Part shown: positions 19,525 through 27,288 of the stretch, piece after piece
Position numbering within the stretch: the first letter of the stretch is position 1
Layout of the letters: the number at the start of each line of letters is the position of its first letter
Assembly (NCBI RefSeq): GCF_021646685.1
Contig: NZ_JAKJHW010000010.1
Coordinates: 1-64,000, forward strand
Reading direction: 5' to 3'
Length of the DNA stretch: 64,000 nt
DNA from: Pseudalkalibacillus salsuginis
Lineage (GTDB): Bacteria > Bacillota > Bacilli > Bacillales > Fictibacillaceae
Notes under the pieces: model-generated
The model's input: only the letters and a program-made list of their open reading frames with translations
Databases searched by the model: none
Told to the model about the DNA's origin: nothing
Program-made: the position numbers and the translations under genes

Positions 19525-19557
19525 AAAACTACACCCGGTTAAAGATGTAGTTTTTGC
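19525..19557 (-). terminator. Rho-independent terminator of the ATPase-response regulator operon
   Basis: On the minus strand AAAACTACATCTTT / AACCGGGTGTAGTTTT forms a stem followed by a T-rich tail, directly after the stop at 19559. Confidence 0.8.
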
Positions 19558-19558
19558 T

Positions 19559-20416
19559 TTAGTTCATGCTTTCTCCTTCTTCGATCCGTTGTTCCAGCCA
19601 TACGTGAAGGTCACGGAAACCATCGAGGGATAGACAGATCGTCTGTTTTTCATTGGATTCGCTGCTCATTTCCAAACAGATATTTTGATCATTCTCTGTG
19701 TAAGTGAAAGCGAAATGTTTCTTCTCCCCTTGAATCTCTTCCTCCCAATTGCACATGTAACTTGTTACAAAGTTGATTTTACTGTTCCTGGCAGGCTTCC
19801 GATTCTTGAACATTTCCCTTGAATGCTCAACCACCGGTTCTGGTGACGGAACAGGGTGATCAACTTCATCCTTGGCAGCGGTATTTAGTGATACTGCTGC
19901 TTCAGATTTTGCTACCTCTGTTTCTTCTACTGCTCGATCAACAAGTGATGCTTCTTCTGATGAAACGGTTTCAGGTTCTTTTTCTTCTTCTTGTTCTACA
20001 ACTTCCGCATTTTCTTCTTCCACAGTTTCTTCAGTTTTTTCTGATCTCAATTGTGGTTCAACATATTTCTTAATGATTTCACTCATATAATCCGGTTTGA
20101 ATGGCTTCATCAAGTATCCTATTGCTCCAGCATCCAACGCTTCCTTGATCATATCTTTTTGATTGCTGGCTGAACAAACAAGGATGATTGCCTCAGCATC
20201 AAATTTCAAGATTTCTTTAATCGCCTCAATACCATTCATTTCTGGCATTGTAAGATCCATCATGACCACTTGCGGCTGGATTGCTTTGTATTTTTGTACC
20301 GCTTCCTTTCCATTGACTGCTTCACCAGCTACGATATGACCATACTGTTTAAGGCAATCAGTCGCCATTTTACGCATAAAGCTGGTATCATCCACTACTA
20401 AAAATTTATAAGACAT
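19559..20416 (-). CDS. CheY-like response regulator with acidic linker and novel C-terminal domain
   Basis: A 285-residue protein. Residues 1-120 form a receiver domain with acidic pocket D9/D10, phospho-acceptor D54 (VMMDLTMPEMNG) and K104 (MKPFKP). Residues about 120-205 are a Glu/Ser-rich disordered linker. Residues about 215-285 are a compact domain (NFVTSYMCNWEE, KHFAFTYTENDQNICLEM, LDGFRDLHVWLEQRI) with no family I recognise. The C-terminal part lacks any DNA-binding helix-turn-helix. The ATG at 20416 follows GGGGGAATAAGG; the nine-residue upstream extension is rejected. It lies 23 bases after the GspE-like gene, so both are in one riboswitch-controlled operon. Confidence 0.85.
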   Translation of the reverse strand: MSYKFLVVDDTSFMRKMATDCLKQYGHIVAGEAVNGKEAVQKYKAIQPQVVMMDLTMPEMNGIEAIKEILKFDAEAIILVCSASNQKDMIKEALDAGAIGYLMKPFKPDYMSEIIKKYVEPQLRSEKTEETVEEENAEVVEQEEEKEPETVSSEEASLVDRAVEETEVAKSEAAVSLNTAAKDEVDHPVPSPEPVVEHSREMFKNRKPARNSKINFVTSYMCNWEEEIQGEKKHFAFTYTENDQNICLEMSSESNEKQTICLSLDGFRDLHVWLEQRIEEGESMN

Positions 20417-20439
20417 CCTTATTCCCCCTATATTTTGCT

Positions 20440-22077
20440 TCAATTGACTGCTTTCAAGACTTCATCCACTGTTGTAATTCCTTCGCGAGCTTTTGACAGT
20501 CCATCATATAGCATCGTTTTGAATTCACTTTTCTTTAAATACTCATGGAATTCTTCAATCGGGCTCTTTTTCAAAATCAATTCACGCAGTTCATCATCAA
20601 CTGTCAAAATCTCATGGATGCCAGTGTAACCTTTAAATCCTGAATTGTTGCATAACTTACAACCATCCCCTTTTACAACTGCCACTTTTGAACTTTTATT
20701 CGTAGTGACGAAGGAGCGGAAATTGCCGATTTTACTTTTTTCCTTTTGATCTGATACCTCTAAAAGATTATGTGCTTCAAAAAGCTTCGACTCTTCATCT
20801 GAAGCAGGCATGCTTTTCGCACATCGCTCACAAATGCGGGGAACCAGCCTTTGGCCGATGATGCATGATAATGATGAAGCAACCAGGTATGGTTCAATCC
20901 CCATATCCAATAGGCGTCTAATGGTATGGATCGTATCATACCCGTGTATGGAGCCGACGACTAACCGGCCAGAGAGTGCGACTCTTGTTGTAACTTCTCC
21001 TGTCTCAGCATCAGGCACATCACTGACCATGACGATATTCGGGTCTTGGTTCATGATTGTCCTAAGGCCATTTGGAAATGTAAAGCCCAAAGATTCATTC
21101 ACCTCTATTTGCATGATGCCGTTGATTCTTCGCTCGACAGGACTTTCCACTGATACGATCTTCCGTTTATCTACGTTGAGATGATTCAAAATGGAATAAA
21201 GTTGAGTTGTTTTACCGCTGATTGCTGGACCGGAAATCAATATCAATCCATTATTCTTTTCCAATGCATCCTCCAATTTACGTTTGTTCTCTTCTGTAAA
21301 ACCGAAATCATCAATTTTGAAAAAGTCTTCCGAATGCTTCATCAGACTCAGGACAACACTTTCACCATCGATTGTCGGTACAGTCGAAACCCGAATGTCA
21401 AAGTCATTATTGTAAAAATCCTTATGTATGTATCCGTTCTGTGGTAGTTTTCGTTCTGAGGTGTTCATATTTGAAATCGTCTTTATTCTTCCAATGACAG
21501 CTTCTTGCAATTGTTTAGGGATCGTCTTTTGTTTTTTAAGCATATGGTTGATCCGATATCTTACAATAAGCCCCTCTTTATCAGCATCAAGGTGGATATC
21601 ACTTGCATTTTGCTGGAGACCATAATCAATGACTTCGGATAATTCTTTAACTGAATCTAATAGACCATAATGATCAATGATAGCCATCTCCAGTTCGCTA
21701 CGTGTGGCCAGGCATGGTTGAACAACCATGCCTGAAGCAACTTGTACATCTTTCATCGCCTCTTGATTCAAGGGGTCTACCATTGCTACTTTTACTCTTC
21801 CATCCTTTTGTTCGATTGGGATCATGCAGTGTTTTCGAGCGACCGATTCGTGGATCAGTTGCAATGTTGCACGGCTTGGTGCCGCTTCATCCATATTGAT
21901 TACAGGAATGCCTAGCTGGAATTCTAATGCCTCTACTAATTGCCGTTCGGTAATCATCTCTTCTTCTACGAGAATCTCACCAATTTTTTTAAACGAGTGC
22001 TTCTGTTGCTGTAGTGCTTTTTCCAGTTGTTCTTTAGTTATCAAACCATTCATGATCAAAAGTTCACCAATGCGCAT
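20440..22077 (-). CDS. Orphan GspE/PilB-like ATPase with c-di-GMP-binding MshEN domain
   Basis: A 545-residue secretion-type ATPase. Residues 1-60 contain two tandem MshEN motifs (RIGELLIMNGLITKEQLEKA and KIGEILVEEEMITERQLVEA), the 24-residue pattern known to bind cyclic di-GMP. A linker and the N2 domain (SDIHLDADKEGLIVRYRI) follow. Walker A is GPAISGKTT (283-291). The Asp box reads NQDPNIVMV and Walker B SDVPDAETG, where active GspE/PilB have RQDPDIIMVGEIRD, so the catalytic Glu is Asp and the arginine is lost. H378 is in the His box. Two CxxC pairs (CERC, CKLC) form the zinc subdomain. No GspF, pilin or PilT is adjacent. ATG at 22077 follows AAGGAGGT. Confidence 0.88.
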   Translation of the reverse strand: MRIGELLIMNGLITKEQLEKALQQQKHSFKKIGEILVEEEMITERQLVEALEFQLGIPVINMDEAAPSRATLQLIHESVARKHCMIPIEQKDGRVKVAMVDPLNQEAMKDVQVASGMVVQPCLATRSELEMAIIDHYGLLDSVKELSEVIDYGLQQNASDIHLDADKEGLIVRYRINHMLKKQKTIPKQLQEAVIGRIKTISNMNTSERKLPQNGYIHKDFYNNDFDIRVSTVPTIDGESVVLSLMKHSEDFFKIDDFGFTEENKRKLEDALEKNNGLILISGPAISGKTTQLYSILNHLNVDKRKIVSVESPVERRINGIMQIEVNESLGFTFPNGLRTIMNQDPNIVMVSDVPDAETGEVTTRVALSGRLVVGSIHGYDTIHTIRRLLDMGIEPYLVASSLSCIIGQRLVPRICERCAKSMPASDEESKLFEAHNLLEVSDQKEKSKIGNFRSFVTTNKSSKVAVVKGDGCKLCNNSGFKGYTGIHEILTVDDELRELILKKSPIEEFHEYLKKSEFKTMLYDGLSKAREGITTVDEVLKAVN

Positions 22078-22140
22078 ATGGACCTCCTTGAAATTATTAG
22101 CTATAGATAGAATCGTATTTATTTACCAAAAAAGACATAA

Positions 22141-22258
22141 AAAGCCAAGTGTCTTGAGCGGCCCGACGGTCATGCCATCCTAATCGAGATGGTTTAGATT
22201 CGTAGCTTTGCGTCCCCGACTTTCGAACGGGTTTGCCTTTTATCATTCACTTGGCTTT
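22141..22258 (-). promoter_or_regulatory. Cyclic di-GMP-I (GEMM) riboswitch enclosed in a terminator stem
   Basis: On the minus strand the core GGCAAACC, the GAAA tetraloop in TTCGAAAG, GGGACGCAAAGCTACGAA and TCTAAACC are the conserved class I c-di-GMP aptamer elements. The aptamer is flanked by AAAGCCAAGTG (22248-22258) and CACTTGGCTTT (22141-22151), a perfect 11-bp outer helix followed by TT-rich sequence. That outer helix can act as an intrinsic terminator coaxial with P1. The start codon of the MshEN ATPase is 64 bases downstream, with its ribosome-binding site outside the aptamer. Confidence 0.88.
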
Positions 22259-22444
22259 CGTGTAAAGAAGAAAAATTTGTCTAGGAAAAAATACCCTTTT
22301 GTTACATGGTTCAATTATACTTGAAAGAAAGATTTGGAAAAATAGAGCGTTATCACTAATTTCCAAAATAGTTGAAAAGAACCATTATTTTAACATTAAA
22401 GGTATTCAGACAATTCAATATAGGTCATTATTCTTATGAAATTC

Positions 22445-22480
22445 ACGAAAAATGCCGTCGAACAATGTCAACGGCTTTTG
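22445..22480 (-). terminator. Rho-independent terminator overlapping the sortase stop codon
   Basis: On the minus strand GCCGTTGA / TCGACGGC stem with a six-base loop, followed by ATTTTT. The left arm includes the sortase TGA stop, so transcription ends immediately after the gene. This separates it from the riboswitch operon. Confidence 0.8.
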
Positions 22481-23121
22481 TTTGTTTTTCCTTTCAGTTC
22501 TGCAATAAGAACATATCGTTCTGGGGCAGCACCGACAAAATCAAATGGATAACAGGTCGAGACCGTAAGCGTAGCTCGGGGTTTCGGAACTATGACGGTA
22601 CGATCGTCTTCATCCACTATCCTTACTTTTCGAACTTTATAGGTGAACTCTCCGGCTGAAGTCTTTACGATCAAAATATCGTTAACGCCAACCTCCCCTA
22701 ATTTACGAAAGACCGTATCCCGATGGCCTGCAAGGACTGAGTTGTCATTTTCTCCAGGCAGAACGCTTCCAGCAAAATGACCGACACCTCTTTCCAAGTC
22801 ATCTTCATCTGTACCATGATAGATTGGTAATGTCGCCTCAAGTTTCGGGATGACCAGTTCCCCAATCCGTTCACCCCTTTCAGGTCTCGCAGGATATAGA
22901 ACGCTCGCCTTATCATTTCGTCCGGAATCTTTTATCGACTCCTGAATTTCACTATCAGGTGAAGCTTCTACAGTTGATACTTGTCCCGTTTTAAATAAGA
23001 GGTAACCCTTTAGAAACTTATACGCATTTGTACTTGAGAGCCAGATCCCGCCTACAATCAGTCCGATAGAAAGGGAAAGAAGAACCAATTGCTTGATTCT
23101 TCCTTTGTTCATCTTCACCAT
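22468..23121 (-). CDS. Class D sortase
   Basis: A 217-residue membrane-anchored transpeptidase. One N-terminal span (about 10-29) is followed by the sortase beta-barrel with catalytic His133 (LAGHRDT), Cys190 (TVSTCYPF) and Arg202 (PERYVL). TLxTC-YPF and the size are typical of class D sortases of Bacillus, which attach LPxTA-type substrates to peptidoglycan. The start ATG overlaps the stop of the upstream surface-protein gene by one base (TAATG), so translation is coupled. The neighbour is almost certainly its substrate. Confidence 0.95.
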   Translation of the reverse strand: MVKMNKGRIKQLVLLSLSIGLIVGGIWLSSTNAYKFLKGYLLFKTGQVSTVEASPDSEIQESIKDSGRNDKASVLYPARPERGERIGELVIPKLEATLPIYHGTDEDDLERGVGHFAGSVLPGENDNSVLAGHRDTVFRKLGEVGVNDILIVKTSAGEFTYKVRKVRIVDEDDRTVIVPKPRATLTVSTCYPFDFVGAAPERYVLIAELKGKTNKSR

Positions 23122-24263
23122 TACGTAATCTTCACTTTGTACCGGCGGTATAAAATGAACCCTAACATCGCTGCGAATAAGCCAGCGACTGTATTTTCAA
23201 CGTAATTTGAAGCTGTTTTCGGAAGTTTTGCACCCTTTACTGTTTTGGTAACTGGTTTTTGAACGACTTGTTCTGTTTGTTTTAAATCACTTCCTACTTC
23301 TTTTACAAACTCCGAACCGAACATATCTGCCGTAAAGAGGAAATCAGCAAGAAATTCTCCATTCTTGTTGTAAAGTTCAATACGAAGGTCGTATCCTTGA
23401 GAGTCTTCCATGGCCATCAATGCCTTAAATGAGATTGCTTTTACTTCATCCCCTTTTACGAGATAAAATTTCACATCTAGCTCAAATAAGTCCATCAATT
23501 CGTTGAAAATATCAAGTAATTCTGCAATCTGTTCAGCAGTCAATTCTGCTGCTGTGTCAAACTCCTCAAATGCCATCATACGGTTGGCAAGGTTGTCCAA
23601 TCTCTCAAGAAAAGCAGGATCCTCATAGTCTATTGTTTCCAGGTGATTGAACAATCTCTCGAACTCATCCTCTGTAAAACCGATTTGGTTTAGAAGGTCA
23701 TCAAACTCTGCCATATCGACCTCTGGACCGTTTATATAGAACTCAAGCATGAATTCAAGGTCTTCGATTGTTTCATAGTTAGCAAGTTCATCATCATTCT
23801 CTGCTAAAAGAGATTTCAATTCTTCTCTCGTCATATCATATTGTTTTAGGAGTTCGTTTAAGCTTTCATCAGTAATCGGAGTCAATGAATAGAAATAAAG
23901 ATCACTATCCAAGTCATCTACAAATGTATAGACATCTAGAATTCCTTCTCCTTCTTCCATTTCACCATTGGCAACCAGTAGTTCAGTTGCTTCTTCAAGC
24001 GTCAATCGGTGTTCTTTTAATAACTCATTTAATAATTCTTCCGTTAGGACAGGTCCTAAGAAGTCTTTCAATTCCTCGATGTCCTTGAAATCTTCCATTG
24101 CCATCTCATAGAAATCGAGATATTCTATTAATTCTTCTTTCGTCCATCCTATTTGATCCAAATAGGTTTGGAGGTCTTTTTCTGCTGGTGAAGCAGAAGC
24201 ATAATGTGGTATTGCCGCAACACATAAAACCAGAATAAAAATTGCAGACAGTATGCGTTTCAA
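23121..24263 (-). CDS. Processed acidic surface protein with LPKTA sorting signal
   Basis: A 380-residue secreted acidic protein. The signal peptide is KRILSAIFILVLCVAAIPHY with cleavage near ASA-SP. The body has at least four copies of a helical repeat of the form LLxxxxxTxEExxxLLxxN (for example LLKEHRLTLEEATELL, LLKQYDMTREELKSLL, LLNQIGFTEDEFERLF). A distinct domain at about 270-330 follows. The C-terminus is a cell-wall sorting signal: LPKTAS, a hydrophobic span, then RRYK. This matches the family of acidic proteins with LPxTA that pairs with class D sortase. The start is TTG at 24263 with GGGGGAAAG upstream; the long N-terminal ORF extension is rejected because it would bury the signal peptide. 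Confidence 0.9.
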   Translation of the reverse strand: MKRILSAIFILVLCVAAIPHYASASPAEKDLQTYLDQIGWTKEELIEYLDFYEMAMEDFKDIEELKDFLGPVLTEELLNELLKEHRLTLEEATELLVANGEMEEGEGILDVYTFVDDLDSDLYFYSLTPITDESLNELLKQYDMTREELKSLLAENDDELANYETIEDLEFMLEFYINGPEVDMAEFDDLLNQIGFTEDEFERLFNHLETIDYEDPAFLERLDNLANRMMAFEEFDTAAELTAEQIAELLDIFNELMDLFELDVKFYLVKGDEVKAISFKALMAMEDSQGYDLRIELYNKNGEFLADFLFTADMFGSEFVKEVGSDLKQTEQVVQKPVTKTVKGAKLPKTASNYVENTVAGLFAAMLGFILYRRYKVKIT

Positions 24264-24504
24264 CTTGATCTTTCCCCCTGAAAATGTAGTAATTTCTAGA
24301 ATAGTATAATCTTGAAAAATAAAAAAAGATAGATTTATTTTTCGGCAAATATTGGCACGGAAAATTCGAATTAAAATACTATCCTCATGGGGCTTTAAGC
24401 ACTTGCAAAAAATAAAAAAACAGCTCCGTATTTTCGAACCTGTTTTCGATAATTCCATAAATTATTTTGTTATTAAAGTACAAACTTTTTTGATGGGCTC
24501 TTTC

Positions 24505-25053
24505 TCACTTTGTATATCGATTGGCATAACTTGAGGCAACCAGAGATTCTGGCTTGATTTTTGCTTCTATCCCATGCGCTTCGATCCTCGCGACCATTTC
24601 TGCGACGAACTCCCTTGTTTTATTTCGTTTTCCTTTCCCGATGTCCAGGTGCCCTTCCATTATAAAACTCGACCCTTTATACACATGGGGCAAAACAATC
24701 TGGACCAATTTATTCTTCAGTTGCTCATTGAACAGGAAAGCAACTTCTTCTGTTAAAGAAGTTTCGATAGAGATCTTCTGGTGGAGATTACGGATTGCTT
24801 CAGGGTATCGTATCCTTCGATAACAGGCCCAGGCTCCCCTGCCTACTCTTTGTATGACAAGTCCAGTGATGAAGATCGTCTCATTCTGATAAACATGTGA
24901 ATCCGTACCAATCATAAGCTTATAGTTGCCCATCGGTTCCTTTTTCATAAAGGTCACGATGTGCTGAAATACATCTTCAAAAGTCAAATACGGATAAGTA
25001 AGGTTCTTAAACGCCATTGGCTGGTCTGCAAAGAAATTGCCATTCACTTGCAT
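24505..25053 (-). CDS. ykuK: RNase H-like protein YkuK (DUF458)
   Basis: A 182-residue protein of the YkuK family, an RNase H-fold nuclease-like group. Characteristic features are YLTFEDVFQHIVTFM, the acidic IGTDSHVY strand, FITGLVIQRVGRGAW and the C-terminal EAKIKPESLVASSYANRYT. The biochemical role is unproven. The ATG at 25053 is only four bases from AGGAG; the GTG two codons later (25047) has better spacing, so the true start is uncertain by two residues. Stand-alone gene. Confidence 0.88.
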   Translation of the reverse strand: MQVNGNFFADQPMAFKNLTYPYLTFEDVFQHIVTFMKKEPMGNYKLMIGTDSHVYQNETIFITGLVIQRVGRGAWACYRRIRYPEAIRNLHQKISIETSLTEEVAFLFNEQLKNKLVQIVLPHVYKGSSFIMEGHLDIGKGKRNKTREFVAEMVARIEAHGIEAKIKPESLVASSYANRYTK

Positions 25054-25247
25054 CCATCTCCTTTTGTCGTTTTCTTGTCCTATTAAAATAACCTGACATG
25101 CCCTATATTATTTATTTTGGGTTGGTTTTTCATGTACTTGCACTATACTATTCGTCGCTTATTCAAGGGGTGAACAAGTTAAAAGGTCCTCTTTTTAATA
25201 AATGAATTTGACGAATGTATTATGCGGGATTTCTTGGAAGAAGAAAA

Positions 25248-25405
25248 TAAAGAAAAGCGCAAGCGCCCTGGTAAACCACGAAGGTCACTGGAAGACCGAC
25301 GAGGAGGCTCGAACCAAACAAAGTTCGGTTCTGCGTGGGTAAATCCTTCGATCTAAATCAATGTGTCGACCGCCGCAGGAGGACTGAAGTGATCCAAGTG
25401 GTGGT
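25248..25405. repeat. Bacillaceae-type intergenic repeat (GCGCAAGCGCC element)
   Basis: A GC-richer, non-coding segment starting GAAAAGCGCAAGCGCCCTGG, with the later GGTCACTGGAAGACCGACGA and TTCTGCGTGGG. This order resembles a repetitive element I recall in many Bacillaceae genomes, often downstream of genes. Internal inverted segments suggest a folded transcript. Only one copy is in this window, so the family assignment rests on memory. Confidence 0.5.
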
Positions 25406-25462
25406 GGGGGGAGCTAGACATTTCTTCACCGCAACCAAAATCTTTATGCTTTCTTATCCTCC

Positions 25463-25497
25463 AAAAAAACCTGAACCAAATAGTAATGATTCAGGTC
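25463..25497 (-). terminator. Rho-independent terminator of the cobamide operon
   Basis: On the minus strand ACCTGAA / TTCAGGT with a loop of about 14 bases and seven T. The left arm overlaps the cblS stop codon, so it closes the whole operon. Confidence 0.85.
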
Positions 25498-26201
25498 CGT
25501 ACAATCAAAGGATGGTATAGGATACCGGTTAAATCCCTTATGCAGGAATCAAGTTCAGGGGGGTATGAGACGATGAAGCATGTAGCAGGTCCTGCCGATT
25601 TGGCCAAATCCACATCAGATTCTATATGTACATCAAGTGACGCCCATCTTGAATTCATTTTCGACAACTCGTAACGGATCCCCTTAGAACCGACTGGCCA
25701 AACGTAAAGATCCTCTAATTCCAAGACACTGTTGAAAATAGATAACGGAGCAACCTGTTGATTTTGTGCGATCACTTCGGAACCTACTAGAGGACTTCCG
25801 ATCACAGCAGTTTGTAACTCTTCAAATCGGATTTCCTTTTCAGTATCCGTACCTCTTCCCATCACCACCACACCAACAGCAGACTGATTAAGTGAAAAAT
25901 TACTTTCCGTACTTCCTGTGACCTCCACTTGGTCCAATTCAAGTTCTGATAACCCTTTTTCAACACCCTTTTCAAGTGATCTCCATACTTCATCACCACA
26001 GAAATTGTGTATAACGACAGATATCGGGATTCCTCCAGAAGCCATACATTCCATCACGGCTACGCGAAAGGAATAATAGGACACGACATCATAAGGTACA
26101 ATGACATCATCTTGATCTTTTTCCCCTACAGATCCACTATTATCACTTGTGATGATCAGCTTTTCATCTTCATTAAAGGGGACGATAATCGCATTTCTCA
26201 T
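25491..26201 (-). CDS. cblS: Alpha-ribazole kinase, PurM/AIR-synthase-like
   Basis: A 236-residue protein with an N-terminal nucleotide-binding segment of the AIR-synthase superfamily (IITSDNSGSVGEKDQDDV, VVSYYSFRVAVMECMASGG). This is the arrangement of CblS, which phosphorylates alpha-ribazole in the CblT/CblS salvage route for the lower ligand of cobamides. It is last in the operon and overlaps cblT by four bases (ATGA). Adjacency to an ECF S-component is the strongest support. No CobT phosphoribosyltransferase is present in the window. Confidence 0.8.
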   Translation of the reverse strand: MRNAIIVPFNEDEKLIITSDNSGSVGEKDQDDVIVPYDVVSYYSFRVAVMECMASGGIPISVVIHNFCGDEVWRSLEKGVEKGLSELELDQVEVTGSTESNFSLNQSAVGVVVMGRGTDTEKEIRFEELQTAVIGSPLVGSEVIAQNQQVAPLSIFNSVLELEDLYVWPVGSKGIRYELSKMNSRWASLDVHIESDVDLAKSAGPATCFIVSYPPELDSCIRDLTGILYHPLIVRT

Positions 26202-26689
26202 CTTCCGGCCTCTTGAATGTTGTTTTTAACCACCATTGAGTGGAACCGATGGACAAGCAGAAAGGTGATAGCAGCATTGATAATTGAACCAATCAGCAAG
26301 GATGGTACGATGGCGACATAGAAAGATTGGCTGATCAAGTAGATAAATGGTAAAGGAGCGATCAGTCCATTTCCAATGATGAAAATCAAACCAGCCCACA
26401 TCCTTTTACCTTTCTCGTAAAGGGTCGCAAATGCCCATACTAAAAAAGCCATTTCCAGAGCGATTATGAAATGGAACGGACCTAACGGCATTCCCACCAA
26501 CAAGGAGGAGACGAGATGACCAACAACAGTCACCAATGCTCCTGACCAACGACCTATCATTACCGCAGCAACTAATGCTGGAAAGACATCAAGCGCAACA
26601 CTTCCTATGATAGCAGGAATTTTAATGGAAGCTCCAACAACAGAAAGTCCAGCGAAAAGCCCTGATAAGCTGATCTGCTTACTGATCAT
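26198..26689 (-). CDS. cblT: Alpha-ribazole transporter S-component (ECF type)
   Basis: A 163-residue membrane protein with about five or six hydrophobic spans, typical for an ECF-type substrate-binding (S) component. It has Gly/Ala-rich helices (LSGLFAGLSVVGASIKIP, VVGHLVSSLLVGMPLG). Position next to the AIR-synthase-like kinase matches CblT, which imports alpha-ribazole. It overlaps pduO by four bases and cblS by four bases, so translation is coupled throughout. Confidence 0.8.
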   Translation of the reverse strand: MISKQISLSGLFAGLSVVGASIKIPAIIGSVALDVFPALVAAVMIGRWSGALVTVVGHLVSSLLVGMPLGPFHFIIALEMAFLVWAFATLYEKGKRMWAGLIFIIGNGLIAPLPFIYLISQSFYVAIVPSLLIGSIINAAITFLLVHRFHSMVVKNNIQEAGR

Positions 26690-27276
26690 TTCTCCTCACT
26701 ACTCTTTCTATTTCCATTCCTGAATACCTTAGCACTTCGAGCATACTCCACATCTTTTACATTCATCCGGAAGTTGATCACTCGTCCCAGCGCAAAAAAG
26801 TAGTCGGATAACCGATTCAAAAATTGCAGAGGGATTTCCGGAACATCTTGCTCAGCCTTCATTAAACGTACCACGAGCCGTTCTGCTCTCCTTGTAACTG
26901 TTCTTGCAATGTGGATCGAGGCTGAAGGTTTAGAACCACCTGGTAGAATGAACCTTTCCAATTCAGGCGCTTCCTCGATGAATGCATCGATTTTATCCTC
27001 TAAATAAGTGATCGATTCCTTAGTCAGTTTCATGGCCCGCTTTTTTGAAACGTTCGATAAGTCTCCACCGCAATCAAATAATTCATGTTGGATTTTTTCG
27101 AGGTCTTCGAGAACATCTTGAAAAATATCTGGATCAAGCTCGGTCATGGCTTGGCCAACGAAACAATTCACTTCATCAACCGTTCCATAGGCTTCTACCC
27201 TGACATCATCTTTATCTACTCTTCCTCCAATCAAGCTTGTTTGTCCTTTATCACCTGTCCGTGTATAGATTCGCAT
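26686..27276 (-). CDS. pduO: PduO-type cob(I)alamin adenosyltransferase
   Basis: A 196-residue trimeric ATR. MRIYTRTGDKGQTSLIGG is the ATP-binding N-terminus, AYGTVDEVNCFVGQ follows, and the corrinoid-site motif is FILPGGSKPSASIHIARTV / RRAERLVV. It transfers the adenosyl group of ATP to cob(I)alamin or cobinamide. Start at 27276 with GGAGAAAAA upstream. Twelve bases separate it from the CobU-like gene. Confidence 0.95.
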   Translation of the reverse strand: MRIYTRTGDKGQTSLIGGRVDKDDVRVEAYGTVDEVNCFVGQAMTELDPDIFQDVLEDLEKIQHELFDCGGDLSNVSKKRAMKLTKESITYLEDKIDAFIEEAPELERFILPGGSKPSASIHIARTVTRRAERLVVRLMKAEQDVPEIPLQFLNRLSDYFFALGRVINFRMNVKDVEYARSAKVFRNGNRKSSEEK

Positions 27277-27288
27277 CTTTTTCTCCTC

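Noticed and set aside
24300-24420. Sigma-D-like promoter upstream of the acidic surface protein (TTAA-N14-GCCAATAT)
   Set aside because: One mismatch in each box and spacing one base short; could arise by chance in AT-rich DNA.
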